Position numbers and translations under genes: made by a program
Notes under the pieces: model-generated
Seen by the model: only the letters and a program-made list of their open reading frames with translations
Told to the model about the DNA's origin: nothing
Databases searched by the model: none
Assembly: GCA_964434385.1 (NCBI GenBank)
Contig: CAYSUW010000002.1
Span: forward strand, 1 to 64,000
Direction: 5' to 3'
Length of the DNA stretch: 64,000 bases
Origin: GCA-002700125 sp964434385
GTDB lineage: Bacteria > Chloroflexota > Dehalococcoidia > Lucifugimonadales > Lucifugimonadaceae
Shown here: piece by piece, positions 8,774 to 17,706 of the stretch
Position numbering within the stretch: the stretch's first letter is position 1
Layout: each line of letters begins with the position of its first letter

Positions 8774-8889
8774 AAAAATTTTTTGATTGACATTATTTTT
8801 GATTCAAAAGAAAATGAGTTCATAATAAATTTGTAGTTCATAATTGCATATAAATAATATTTAATTTTGAAATTGGAGAATTTATACTT
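8774..8889 (+). promoter_or_regulatory. Divergent regulatory region with candidate promoter for Opp module 1
   Basis: Non-coding, very AT-rich. A perfect -35 box TTGACA lies at 8787-8792. At 17 bp spacing only a weak -10 (GAAAAT, 8810-8815) is present, and CATAAT follows at 8821-8826. A GGAG 11 bases before the ATG serves the binding protein at 8890. The assignment of the promoter is tentative. Confidence 0.35.
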
Positions 8890-10830
8890 ATGAAAAAATT
8901 AATTTTGATTGGACTCACTGGATTGTTTCTAGCTTCATTCATTGCTTGTGGAAGTAGTGAACCTGAAGTTATAGAAATAATTAAAGAAGTACCTGTAGAG
9001 AAAATTGTCACAGAACAAGTGATTGTTGAAAAAGAGGTGCCGGTTGAGAAGATCGTAGTAGAAGAAAAAATTATTACTAAAGAAGGCGAAACTAAAACTA
9101 TTGAAGTAGTAAAAGTTATTGAAAGAGAAGTAGAAGTTGAAAAAGTTGTAACAGTTAATACTAGACAGAAGAACGTTCCTAGGAACCGAACTGTTAAAGT
9201 TAGTGGATTGCCAGCAGATGATACTGCATACGATATTTGGAGTATGTATGCTATAGGAGGAACTCATCAAAAAGGTGTAGGTTTATTCTATGAACCTCTT
9301 TACTATTATGATGGTTTTGATGACATTTGGTATCCATGGCTTGCTGAGAGTTATTCATATAGTGATGACTTATTATCATTGACTTATAACTTAAGAGATG
9401 GAATTGAGTGGAGTGATGGAACACCATTTACTGCAGGAGATGTTGCTTATACATTCAACACTCTAGCTGATTATGGTGCAGAAGTAAGATATGGAGCAGA
9501 GTTTGAAAGATTCTTAGATATAGCTGAAGCTGTAGATGACAGAACAGTAGTTATAAACTTTACTCAACCTGCACCTAAGTTTCATTCATTTTTGACATAT
9601 AAAGGTGATTCTGGGATCTTTATTGTTCCTGAACACATTTTTTCACAACATGAATGGCCTGAATTCAAACATTTTGACCTTGATAAAGGTTGGCCTATTA
9701 CAACAAGTCCTTGGAGAGTATCCTTTGCTGATCCTAACCAGAGAATCATAGATAGAGTTTTAAGTTGTGATGAATGGTGGGCATGTAAGACAGGATTCCA
9801 AGAACTTCCAAAAGTTGAAAGGTTCATAAACTTACCTAGTACTAACCAGAGTGTATGGACTCAACAGATAATTACTGGAGAAATTGATTCAACTGGAGAC
9901 TTGCAGGCAGAACAATTTAAAACTGCACAAGCAGCAAGTGAAAATGTAGTCAGTTGGTCTGGAAATGGTTCATCTGACCCAGGTCCTTTTGGTCATGCTA
10001 GTTGGTGGCCAACTTCAATTGTAACTAATAACCTAGATCCTCATCTTTCAAAAAGAGATGTAAGATGGGCTTTAAGTTATTATCTTGATAGAGAACAAGT
10101 AATCGATGTTTCATTCAGTGGACATGGTACTTTATCAGCTTATCCATGGCCTCCATTCGGAGGATTTGATGATGTTGAAGCAGCTCTTGCAGATACATAT
10201 ACAGCAAACCCGACTAATGCATTTGATTCAGCAAAAGCTGACTCACTTATGACTGGTGAGGGATATACAAAAAATTCTGATGGATATTGGGCTAATGCAG
10301 ATGGTGTAGTAACATGTGACATTCTTGGTTATGGAATTTTCTCTGACCAAGGACCAGTATTGGCTGCACAATTAGAAAAAGGTGGTATTAAATCATCATA
10401 TGCTGAACCAGTAGATGCTTACGCACTTATGACTTCTGGAAAGACTGTAGCAGATGGTGGTTACACTTGTTCTATATTTGGTCATAATGGAGCACAAGGT
10501 GGAGATCCTTATCTCACACTATTACTTTACTACACAGGAAATGAAGGAAACTTCTACAATTACAGTAATCCAGAATTTGACAAGTTAGTAGATGAATTAG
10601 CTTTGATTGATTCTGATGATAGAGCTGAAATTATAAGAGTTAGTACAGCAGCGATGGAAATTTGGATGAAAGATCTTCCAGATATTCAAATCGTTCAATT
10701 CCTAACTAGACCTGCGATGAGTACAAAATACTGGACAAATTGGCCACAAGGAAGCAATGGATATATGAATGGATTGTTTACTCATTTAGGTTTCCATGTA
10801 ACCTTGCAGAACTTGGAACCAGTAGAGTAA
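8890..10830 (+). CDS. Family-5 (Opp/Dpp-type) solute-binding lipoprotein, module 1
   Basis: A 646-residue lipoprotein: signal peptide 1-19, lipobox FIAC, Cys20. Residues about 25-90 form a low-complexity Val/Glu/Lys repeat (EVPVEKIV-like units), typical of Chloroflexota transport lipoproteins and probably a rigid stalk. The SBP_bac_5 domain follows, with YNLRDGIEWSDGTPFTAGDV around 162-181 and DVRWALSYYLDREQVID near 389-405. This family binds peptides, but also oligosaccharides and other solutes in several bacteria. Here the downstream genes are sugar-acid enzymes, so a carbohydrate-type ligand is inferred. A hairpin after the stop probably lowers read-through into the permeases. Confidence 0.93.
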   Translation: MKKLILIGLTGLFLASFIACGSSEPEVIEIIKEVPVEKIVTEQVIVEKEVPVEKIVVEEKIITKEGETKTIEVVKVIEREVEVEKVVTVNTRQKNVPRNRTVKVSGLPADDTAYDIWSMYAIGGTHQKGVGLFYEPLYYYDGFDDIWYPWLAESYSYSDDLLSLTYNLRDGIEWSDGTPFTAGDVAYTFNTLADYGAEVRYGAEFERFLDIAEAVDDRTVVINFTQPAPKFHSFLTYKGDSGIFIVPEHIFSQHEWPEFKHFDLDKGWPITTSPWRVSFADPNQRIIDRVLSCDEWWACKTGFQELPKVERFINLPSTNQSVWTQQIITGEIDSTGDLQAEQFKTAQAASENVVSWSGNGSSDPGPFGHASWWPTSIVTNNLDPHLSKRDVRWALSYYLDREQVIDVSFSGHGTLSAYPWPPFGGFDDVEAALADTYTANPTNAFDSAKADSLMTGEGYTKNSDGYWANADGVVTCDILGYGIFSDQGPVLAAQLEKGGIKSSYAEPVDAYALMTSGKTVADGGYTCSIFGHNGAQGGDPYLTLLLYYTGNEGNFYNYSNPEFDKLVDELALIDSDDRAEIIRVSTAAMEIWMKDLPDIQIVQFLTRPAMSTKYWTNWPQGSNGYMNGLFTHLGFHVTLQNLEPVE

Positions 10831-10874
10831 AATTATGAATAATATTCAATGAATATTGTTTAAAGAAACTAATT

Positions 10875-10903
10875 AAGCAGGCTAACTTTTAATTAGCCTG
10901 CTT
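10875..10903 (+). terminator. Intra-operon hairpin between binding protein and permease genes
   Basis: A perfect 11-bp stem (AAGCAGGCTAA, 10875-10885, with TTAGCCTGCTT, 10893-10903) and 7-base loop, followed by TAATTTTAAAT. It lies 45 bases after the binding-protein stop and 30 before the first permease. In transport operons such hairpins stabilise the binding-protein mRNA or partly terminate, giving more binding protein than permease. Confidence 0.75.
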
Positions 10904-10932
10904 TAATTTTAAATAAAACTTAAAAAGGATTT

Positions 10933-11940
10933 ATGACAGTAAAGTATTTACTTACAAGAATTGGTTTATTTTTCTTAATAATATGGATTGCAGCCAGTGT
11001 AAATTTCTTGTTACCTAAAATTTCTCAACAAGATCCAATTGCATTAAAACTTCAAAAGGAAATGCAAGGAGGAGGATCAGCCCAAGTAGGTATAAAGAAG
11101 ATGTCAGAAATATATAATAAAAAATTTGGATTAGATCAGCCCTTATACAAACAATATTTTAGATATCTTGTAGATACATTTCAATTCAAATTAAATTATT
11201 CTATTTTGAGATATCCAACTCCTGTATCTAGAATAATTAAAGAATCATTACCATGGACAATTGGTTTAGGTGTTACCACTACAATAATCGCTTTTGTTAT
11301 TGGAAGTATGTTGGGAGCAGTTATGGCTTGGGGAAAAGCTCCTAGGTATTTAAAAACTTTGTTGCCATTTCTATTTACTTTTTCTGCAATTCCGTATTTT
11401 CTTTTAGGATTAATATTTATTTATATATTTGCATTTAAATTACCTTGGTTTCCTTTCCAGGGTGGATATCAAGGAGGACTGTTTCCTGGATGGAATTGGA
11501 CTTTTGTTCTCTCTATATTAAAACATTCAGTATTACCAGCTATTTCCATAATTATTGTGTCTATTGGTTGGTGGGCATTAGGTATGCGAGCAATGATGAT
11601 CACTATGCAAGGTGAAGACTACATGATACAAGCTGAAGCAAAAGGATTAGAACCAACTAGAATTTTTATTAGATATTCAATTAGAAATGCAATACTCCCT
11701 CAAACTACTGCATTTGCTTTATCTTTAGGGCATTTTTTATCTGGTCTTATTTTAGTTGAAGTTATATTTGGATATCCAGGATTAGGAAACACTTTACTAA
11801 ATGCTATAAAAGCTTTTGATTATTTCTTGATTCAAGGAATTGTTTTTAGCATCATAGTTTCTATTGGTGTGTCTATGTTGATAATTGACATTCTTTATCC
11901 TTTTATAGATCCAAGAATAAATTACGAACAAAAAGGATGA
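10933..11940 (+). CDS. Opp/Dpp-type ABC permease subunit B, module 1
   Basis: A 335-residue integral membrane protein of the OppB/DppB type, with about six hydrophobic segments (first at about 9-28). The EAA cytoplasmic loop is readable as AEAKGLEPTRIFIRYSIRNA near 235-254, followed by the ILPQ and LVEVIFGYPGLG hallmarks. It forms the transport channel with the next gene product. AAAAAGGA precedes the ATG; the spacing to the next gene is 3 bp. Confidence 0.93.
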   Translation: MTVKYLLTRIGLFFLIIWIAASVNFLLPKISQQDPIALKLQKEMQGGGSAQVGIKKMSEIYNKKFGLDQPLYKQYFRYLVDTFQFKLNYSILRYPTPVSRIIKESLPWTIGLGVTTTIIAFVIGSMLGAVMAWGKAPRYLKTLLPFLFTFSAIPYFLLGLIFIYIFAFKLPWFPFQGGYQGGLFPGWNWTFVLSILKHSVLPAISIIIVSIGWWALGMRAMMITMQGEDYMIQAEAKGLEPTRIFIRYSIRNAILPQTTAFALSLGHFLSGLILVEVIFGYPGLGNTLLNAIKAFDYFLIQGIVFSIIVSIGVSMLIIDILYPFIDPRINYEQKG

Positions 11941-11943
11941 TTT

Positions 11944-12807
11944 GTGAAAAATAAAAGTGTCTTATTTTTAAGATATGCTAGAAGGAACCCTATGCTTGTT
12001 TATGGGATTTCATTATTGTCTTTGTTAATATTTCTTTGGATAGCAGCAAGGTTATATGTTTCTCCTGAGATGGCTAAAGCTTTATCAGTTCCTCATCTTA
12101 AATCTCCTACTTTAGAATATCCTCTTGGTACTGATCCTCAAGGTAGAAACATATTGGCTGTAATGGTTGTAGGAGTTCCTCTAACTCTATGGATTGGATT
12201 ATTTGCTGGAGCATTTGGAACGATAATAGGAACAATTTTAGCTTTTATAGCTGGATATTTCAGAGGTGTTCCTGATGCAATTATTCGTGTAATTGTTGAT
12301 ACATTAACAACAGTTCCTGGATTAATGATATTAGTTGTAATAGCTCTTGCTATAGGTGCAGGAGGCTTAAGTGTTAATCAAATGGCACTAGTAGTTGGAA
12401 TAGTTGCTTGGGTAGGACCTACAAGAACAATTAGGTCTCAAGTTTTAACCATGAGAGAAAGAACTTATGTGGAAATAGCAAGACTTTCAGGAATGAGTGG
12501 ATTTAAAATCATATTTGTTGAATTGATACCTAATATCATGCCTTTTATAGTTTCACAATTTGTATTGGCAGTTGCTGGAGGAATTTTAGCTTCTGTTGGT
12601 CTGGAAGCCTTAGGCTTAGGTCCTTTTGATACAAATACTATGGGAATGACAATTTATTGGAATATTTATTATGGATCATTGATTCAAGGAATGTGGTGGT
12701 GGTGGGGTTCACCTACTGCTGTAATAATAATATTATTTGTAGGATTGTTTCTAGTTACTGCAGGTCTTGACGAATGGGCTAATCCAAGATTGAGGAAACA
12801 ATTATGA
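11944..12807 (+). CDS. Opp/Dpp-type ABC permease subunit C, module 1
   Basis: A 287-residue membrane protein of the OppC/DppC type. The family hallmark HPLGTDxxGRD is present as YPLGTDPQGRN near 59-69, the EAA loop as EIARLSGMSGFKIIFVELIPN near 177-197, and the C-terminal DEWANPRL matches the family. The start is GTG at 11944, three bases after the B-subunit stop and preceded by AAAAGGATGA. The stop overlaps the ATPase start as ATGA. Confidence 0.92.
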   Translation: MKNKSVLFLRYARRNPMLVYGISLLSLLIFLWIAARLYVSPEMAKALSVPHLKSPTLEYPLGTDPQGRNILAVMVVGVPLTLWIGLFAGAFGTIIGTILAFIAGYFRGVPDAIIRVIVDTLTTVPGLMILVVIALAIGAGGLSVNQMALVVGIVAWVGPTRTIRSQVLTMRERTYVEIARLSGMSGFKIIFVELIPNIMPFIVSQFVLAVAGGILASVGLEALGLGPFDTNTMGMTIYWNIYYGSLIQGMWWWWGSPTAVIIILFVGLFLVTAGLDEWANPRLRKQL

Positions 12808-13775
12808 GTACAAACTTTCCTGTTCTAAGTGTTAATGATGTAAGAATTCACTATGCTATTGATGCTGGGGTCGTTAAAGCGGTAGAAAATGTATCTTTCA
12901 ATTTGAATAAAGGTGAAAGACTCGCATTAGTGGGTGAATCTGGTTCTGGAAAAAGCACTTTAGCAATGTCTATGATGGGTTTAACTTCTCCACCTGGAAA
13001 AATTGTTTCTGGAAGTATTTTAATAGGTAATAAAGATTTACAGAAATTAGACGATAAAGAAGTAAGAAAAACAAGATTAGCAGAAATTGCATTAATTCCT
13101 CAAGGAGCTATGAATTCCTTAAATCCTGTTATTAGAATAGAAGAACAAATTATAGATGGCCTTCAGGACCATGGAATTAAAGACTCTAAAAGGGGATATA
13201 ATGAAAGAGTTTATGCATTGCTAGAAAGAGTAGGTTTAGCTAAGAAAGTATCTAGAATGTATGCTCATGAACTCAGTGGAGGAATGAAACAAAGGGTTGC
13301 GATGGCAATAGCTACTTGTCTTAATCCTTCAGTAATTGTTGCAGATGAGCCTACTAGTGCATTAGATGTAATTGTTCAAAGACAAGTGATGATAACTCTA
13401 GGAAGATTACAAGAAGGATTAGAAGCATCTGTGGTTTTAGTTGGTCATGACATGGGACTAGTAGCACAATTTGCAGATCGAATTGGAGTTATGTATGCAG
13501 GAAAAATGGTTGAATTAGGAGATGTAAAAAATGTATTTAAAAAACCACATCATGCTTATACAAGAATGTTAATTGAAAGTTTGCCTGATATTGATAAACG
13601 AAAACCTAAATTATCTGGAATTGATGGTTTGCCTCCTTCATTACTAAATATCAAGCCTGGATGTTCTTTTTGTTTAAGAATTAATAAAGAAACAATAGAA
13701 GAACCTCAATGGGTTGAGATAGAAAAGGGGCACTTTTTTTCTGAATGTAAATCATGCGTTGATTATAAACTCTAA
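12804..13775 (+). CDS. Opp/Dpp-type ABC ATPase D, module 1, with CxxC...CxxC tail
   Basis: A 323-residue ATPase. Walker A is GESGSGKS (44-51), the Q-loop IPQGAMNSLNP, the signature LSGGMKQR, Walker B VIVADEPTSALD, and the H-loop VGHD. It powers uptake together with the F subunit. The Opp/Dpp C-terminal region is present, but its cysteines read Cys287-x2-Cys290 and Cys315-x2-Cys318. In characterised OppD/DppD proteins a differently spaced Cys set binds an iron-sulfur cluster. The same CxxC pair pattern is seen in the module 2 homologue. Starts by 4-base overlap (ATGA) with the C permease. Confidence 0.93.
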   Translation: MSTNFPVLSVNDVRIHYAIDAGVVKAVENVSFNLNKGERLALVGESGSGKSTLAMSMMGLTSPPGKIVSGSILIGNKDLQKLDDKEVRKTRLAEIALIPQGAMNSLNPVIRIEEQIIDGLQDHGIKDSKRGYNERVYALLERVGLAKKVSRMYAHELSGGMKQRVAMAIATCLNPSVIVADEPTSALDVIVQRQVMITLGRLQEGLEASVVLVGHDMGLVAQFADRIGVMYAGKMVELGDVKNVFKKPHHAYTRMLIESLPDIDKRKPKLSGIDGLPPSLLNIKPGCSFCLRINKETIEEPQWVEIEKGHFFSECKSCVDYKL

Positions 13776-13785
13776 AAAGGAAGAT

Positions 13786-14706
13786 ATGGGAATTTTATTT
13801 GAAGCAAAAAATGTAACAAAAATATTCGGTGGTGGTATTTTTAATAAACGTGTCACAAAAGCTTTAGACAAAATTAATTTTGTTCTGGATTCAGGATCAA
13901 ATAAAACTAAAGCTGATTTAACTGCGATTGCAGGTGAAAGTGGTAGCGGAAAAACAACACTAGCAAGATTATTATTAGGTGTAATAAAACCAGATGAAGG
14001 TGAAATACTTTACCAAGGCCAAGATGTTGCAAAAATGAAAAAACCTGAATTACGTGAATTTAGAAGAGAAGTTCAACCTATTTTTCAAGATCCATTTGAA
14101 GTTTATAATCCTTTTTATAAGGTCGATCATGTCTTATACACTCCTATAAATGAGTTTAAAATGTCTAAATCAAAAACTCAGGCAAAAAAACTTGTTGGAG
14201 AAGCATTAGAAATGGTAGGACTTCGTCCTGATGAAACGTTAGGTAGATTTCCTCATCAATTAAGCGGTGGTCAAAGACAAAGAATTATGGTTGCTAGAGC
14301 ATTACTTTTAGAACCTAAAGTAATATTAGCTGATGAACCTGTTTCCATGGTAGATGCATCTTTAAGAGCTACTATTTTAGAAAGTTTAAAAGCATTGAAT
14401 AGAGAAAAAGGAATAGCGATTGTTTATATTTCACATGACTTAGCTACTGTCTTTCAAATATGTGACAAAATTATGGTTTTATTCAGAGGAATAATGGTTG
14501 AATGGGGATCTGTCGAAAAAGTAATTGGAAACTCAAAACATCCATATACTAAATTATTAGTAGGTTCAATTCCTAGACCAAATCCTGAAACATTGTGGGA
14601 TGAATTGGATGAAAAAATTATCCAGGATTTAGAAAATGAAATATATTTAGATCCTAAATTTAAACTGGATAAATTATCCTCAGATCATTATGCAAGACAA
14701 TTCTAA
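13786..14706 (+). CDS. Opp/Dpp-type ABC ATPase F, module 1
   Basis: I take the ATG at 13786, which has AAAAGGAAG 5 bases upstream; an in-frame TTG at 13759 lies inside the preceding gene and is less likely. The 306-residue product has Walker A GESGSGKT, a Q-loop with FQDPFEVYNPF, signature LSGGQRQR, and Walker B VILADEPVSMVDASLR. The Phe-Glu-Val-Tyr after the Q-loop is shared with the module 2 F subunit. The C-terminus is soluble, unlike that homologue. It overlaps nothing; the cupin gene follows after 11 bp. Confidence 0.92.
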   Translation: MGILFEAKNVTKIFGGGIFNKRVTKALDKINFVLDSGSNKTKADLTAIAGESGSGKTTLARLLLGVIKPDEGEILYQGQDVAKMKKPELREFRREVQPIFQDPFEVYNPFYKVDHVLYTPINEFKMSKSKTQAKKLVGEALEMVGLRPDETLGRFPHQLSGGQRQRIMVARALLLEPKVILADEPVSMVDASLRATILESLKALNREKGIAIVYISHDLATVFQICDKIMVLFRGIMVEWGSVEKVIGNSKHPYTKLLVGSIPRPNPETLWDELDEKIIQDLENEIYLDPKFKLDKLSSDHYARQF

Positions 14707-14717
14707 TTAAGGTTTAT

Positions 14718-15386
14718 ATGAGTTTTCCAATTTATGATTTTAAAAAAGATATTCGTAATGTTTTAGTTAAACCTGAAATAAGAGCAAGAATCTTTCATAT
14801 GAAAGCTGGAGAAAAAGTCAATTTGTATGATAAAGCTCTTAGCCATTCTCATGATCTTGGGTATGAAATTTTTCTAATTTTACAAGGAAAAGTCAGAGGA
14901 CTAATAGATGGTGAAGAAGGAATATTAGGTCCAGGTCAAATGTGTATAGCAGCACCTCATCAAACTCATGCATTTGAAGTTATTGGAGAAGAAGACGTAA
15001 TAATGTATTTATCTGTAACTCCTCATGTTCAACCTACTCATACTTTCTATGATTCTGAGGGAAACCGTTTACCTAATAATTTTATGCCTAATAGTTCATA
15101 TGATTTAAGTGATCAGATACAAAAACCTATTGATATCCTTCTTGATGAACAAATAGAAATAACTAACAACCTATTGACTGCTATTAAAGATTTTAACTCA
15201 AATCAGGAAATTATTATTGATCGTCTAAAAACACAAATTGATAAAAATGATTATGATTCAATATCTGAACAAAGAAATCAGCTTTGGTCAGAACTTATTT
15301 CAGTTTTTGAAGAAACATTCAAATTAGGAGATATCTGGAATAATATAGCCCCGAATTTGCCTAATAAAAAAGGAGATGAAAATTGA
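14718..15386 (+). CDS. Cupin-domain protein with C-terminal helical region
   Basis: A 222-residue protein. The N-terminal half is a single cupin barrel: motif 1 His43, His45 and Glu50 with a later Gly, motif 2 GPGQMCIAAPHQTHAFEV with His84. These are the usual metal ligands. Residues about 130-210 are predicted helical and rich in Asp, Glu, Asn and Gln, with no family I recognise. A dioxygenase, isomerase or sensor role is possible. The gene lies between transporter ATPases and a Gfo/Idh dehydrogenase in the module 1 operon and overlaps the latter by 4 bases (TTGA). Confidence 0.78.
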   Translation: MSFPIYDFKKDIRNVLVKPEIRARIFHMKAGEKVNLYDKALSHSHDLGYEIFLILQGKVRGLIDGEEGILGPGQMCIAAPHQTHAFEVIGEEDVIMYLSVTPHVQPTHTFYDSEGNRLPNNFMPNSSYDLSDQIQKPIDILLDEQIEITNNLLTAIKDFNSNQEIIIDRLKTQIDKNDYDSISEQRNQLWSELISVFEETFKLGDIWNNIAPNLPNKKGDEN

Positions 15387-16480
15387 GAATAAAAATAGGA
15401 GTTGTAGGTTGTGGCGCTATTGCTCAAGTTCATCATTTACCATGGTTAACTGAGTTATCTGATGAATATGAAGTTACTGGTGTATGTGATGTCTCTCCAA
15501 GTGCTTCAAAATATTTATCTGATTGGTGGAAAATTCCAAATTCTTTTACAAATTATAAAGATTTAATTAATTCTGATGTTGATGCTGTACTTTTATGTCA
15601 CACTGATCCCAAAACAGAAGTTGCATTAGAAGCTATTAAAAAAAGAAAACACGTTTTTATTGAGAAACCTGTAGCTTTGTCTTTAGAAGACATAGATATT
15701 CTTTTAGAGGAAGAAAAAAAGTCTGGTGTAGTAGTACAAACTGGATATATGAAATTATTTGAACCTGCCTTTGAGAGAGCTCTTCAAGAATCTAAAACCA
15801 TTAATGACATATCTCTAGTTGAAATTCGTCATATACATCCAAATAATGATTTACATGTTGGACAATTTAGAACTAAAAAATTTAATGATATCCCTAAAGA
15901 ATTAATTCTAAAAAGAAATAATGATGCAAAAAATTCCTTGTTAAACGCTATAGGAGATCAAATTCCTCAAATATCATCTGCTTATGGGACAATATCTGGA
16001 AGTGCAATTCATGATATGTATGGGTTAAGAACTTTAATGGGAATGCCTGAAAAAGTATTGAACACCGAGATATGGGGAGAAGGGGATTATTGTAAAGCCA
16101 TTAATACTACATTAGCTTATTCTAATGGAGCTAGAGCTATTATAACTTGGATAGACTTGCCAAATTTATGGGATTTTGATGAAACTTTAAAAGTTTATGG
16201 TGATTCTAAGAGGTTAACTGTTTCCTATGCTACTGGTTTTTCAAAAAACCAATCTAGTTTATTAATTCAGGAAATTGATGAAAATGGTGTTTCTCAAAGA
16301 AAAGAACCGATTTTAGATTGGGAGAGTCCATTTAGAAGAGAATTAAGGCATTTCCACTCATTGCTAAATGGTAAAGAAATTAATAGGGCTCCATTAATTA
16401 ATGCCAAGTTAGATATTTCATTAAATATTGATATTATTAAAAGCTACATTAATAATTCTGAAATAAATGTAAAAAATTAG
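15383..16480 (+). CDS. Gfo/Idh/MocA family oxidoreductase (TTG start)
   Basis: A 365-residue NAD(P)-dependent sugar/inositol-type dehydrogenase. The N-terminal Rossmann motif is GVVGCGAIAQVHH (6-18) and the family motif EKPV is near 93. The start is TTG at 15383, overlapping the cupin stop as TTGA, with AAAAAGGAG seven bases upstream. It is one of five Gfo/Idh/MocA genes in the window. Such enzymes oxidise or epimerise sugars, often via keto intermediates; the substrate is not readable. Confidence 0.88.
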   Translation: MRIKIGVVGCGAIAQVHHLPWLTELSDEYEVTGVCDVSPSASKYLSDWWKIPNSFTNYKDLINSDVDAVLLCHTDPKTEVALEAIKKRKHVFIEKPVALSLEDIDILLEEEKKSGVVVQTGYMKLFEPAFERALQESKTINDISLVEIRHIHPNNDLHVGQFRTKKFNDIPKELILKRNNDAKNSLLNAIGDQIPQISSAYGTISGSAIHDMYGLRTLMGMPEKVLNTEIWGEGDYCKAINTTLAYSNGARAIITWIDLPNLWDFDETLKVYGDSKRLTVSYATGFSKNQSSLLIQEIDENGVSQRKEPILDWESPFRRELRHFHSLLNGKEINRAPLINAKLDISLNIDIIKSYINNSEINVKN

Positions 16481-16495
16481 AAGTAAAGGAGTAAA

Positions 16496-17107
16496 ATGAA
16501 CTTTTTGAAATCACCTTTTAAGATGTTTTTAATTCTATCACTGTTGTTTCTTTTATCTTGTGGGAATTCAGATTCAACTACAAAGGAAGAATCATTGCAA
16601 AACAAATCTTCTGAGCCATTAGAAGAGAAATTTTCAATAGAACAAGTTATAGATAATGGAAAAACATATACTTCTAATGATTTTTTTAATGCAGGGTTTA
16701 AAGAGTATAAAGAATACAATGTATCCAAGCTTACATCTTCAACTGAAGCTTGGTATGGTTTTTGGGGCCCTGACGAAGACAACGTTAAATATTATGAACT
16801 AAGATTTTATCCTGATCATTCAACAGCTTTATCTGATGGGAAACCATTTGCTGAAGATGCTACAGGAAAAGATGCAATACTCGGTCGTAAGGATACAATG
16901 TGGAGAGTTGGAATTAGTGATAGAAAAATAAATGTGTTGAAAACTTCTCATGGTTCATATGCGGAGAGAAATGAGACTGTACCTCATACAGCATCAAAAT
17001 ATGCCGAATATGTTATCTTTGATAATGTAATTATGCTTTGTGAAGGTGTAGAAATTGAAGATTCATACAAAACTTGCTCTAATTTGATTGATCTTATTAC
17101 TAAATAG
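16496..17107 (+). CDS. Lipoprotein of unknown function, tandem copy 1
   Basis: A 203-residue secreted lipoprotein: hydrophobic residues 10-20 and lipobox LLSC with Cys22, then a Ser/Glu-rich linker. The mature domain contains NGKTYTSNDFF, TEAWYGFWGPD, YYELRFYPDH and MWRVGISDRK, all conserved in the next gene. Two Cys near the C-terminus may pair. AAAGGAG precedes the ATG. I do not recognise the family. Its place in a transporter/enzyme operon suggests a surface accessory, for example substrate capture. Confidence 0.75.
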   Translation: MNFLKSPFKMFLILSLLFLLSCGNSDSTTKEESLQNKSSEPLEEKFSIEQVIDNGKTYTSNDFFNAGFKEYKEYNVSKLTSSTEAWYGFWGPDEDNVKYYELRFYPDHSTALSDGKPFAEDATGKDAILGRKDTMWRVGISDRKINVLKTSHGSYAERNETVPHTASKYAEYVIFDNVIMLCEGVEIEDSYKTCSNLIDLITK

Positions 17108-17121
17108 TAAAACACCAATAT

Positions 17122-17679
17122 ATGTATAAATTTACATTTTCAATCATTCTTATTTTATTTCTAATAATCTCATGTAATTCTGAACCTGTAGTTACTCCAA
17201 CTCCTTTATCAATGGTTGAAGAATTTTCTTTTGAGCAAGTTGTAGATAATGGAAAATTATATACTTCTAATGATTTTTTTGATTCAGGTTTTCAAGAATA
17301 TAAAGAATATAATGTTTCAAAACTTACTGGAGCTACAGAAGCATGGTATGGATATTGGGGCTCAGATCAAGATAATGTGAAATATTACGAGATAAGATTT
17401 TACCCTGATCATACAATTGCAGTGAATGAAGGAACTTCATTTGCAGAAAATGTTACTGGAAAAGATGCTAAATTAAATAGAAAAGAGGCTATGTGGAGAG
17501 TTGGTCTTAGTGACAGAAGGGTTCTAAAAGCACCAAAAATTAATTTAAGAACTGGAGAAGAAGTGGCTCCTAAATATTTTGAGTATATGATTTATTCAAA
17601 TTTTATATTATTGTGTCAAGGTTGGGATACTGAAGAATCAATAAATAATTGTAAGAATTTATTAGATTTATTAGATTAA
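17122..17679 (+). CDS. Lipoprotein of unknown function, tandem copy 2
   Basis: A 185-residue paralogue of the preceding lipoprotein, with lipobox IISC and Cys18. From NGKLYTSNDFF to MWRVGLSDRR the two are about two-thirds identical by eye; signal peptides, linkers and the region after it differ. The gap between the genes is 14 bp, without a good ribosome-binding site, so expression may depend on coupling. Function unknown; the pair probably arose by tandem duplication. Confidence 0.75.
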   Translation: MYKFTFSIILILFLIISCNSEPVVTPTPLSMVEEFSFEQVVDNGKLYTSNDFFDSGFQEYKEYNVSKLTGATEAWYGYWGSDQDNVKYYEIRFYPDHTIAVNEGTSFAENVTGKDAKLNRKEAMWRVGLSDRRVLKAPKINLRTGEEVAPKYFEYMIYSNFILLCQGWDTEESINNCKNLLDLLD

Positions 17680-17706
17680 TAATAGCATGAAAATAAGTTG
17701 GTTAAG

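Noticed and set aside
8960..9160. Possible DNA-level tandem repeat in the module 1 binding-protein gene
   Set aside because: The repetition is in the protein (EVPVEKIV-like units) with varied codons; no exact nucleotide unit is repeated, so it is a stalk and not a satellite or CRISPR.
8935..9270. Minus-strand frame of 111 residues, rich in Asn/Phe/Ser, opposite the repeat of the module 1 binding protein
   Set aside because: It is the complement of the Val/Glu/Lys repeat (GAA/GTA codons), which produces low-complexity antisense frames.
13759..13785. TTG start for the module 1 F ATPase
   Set aside because: It lies inside the D ATPase gene without a ribosome-binding site, while ATG 13786 has AAAAGGAAG at good spacing and aligns with the module 2 F start.
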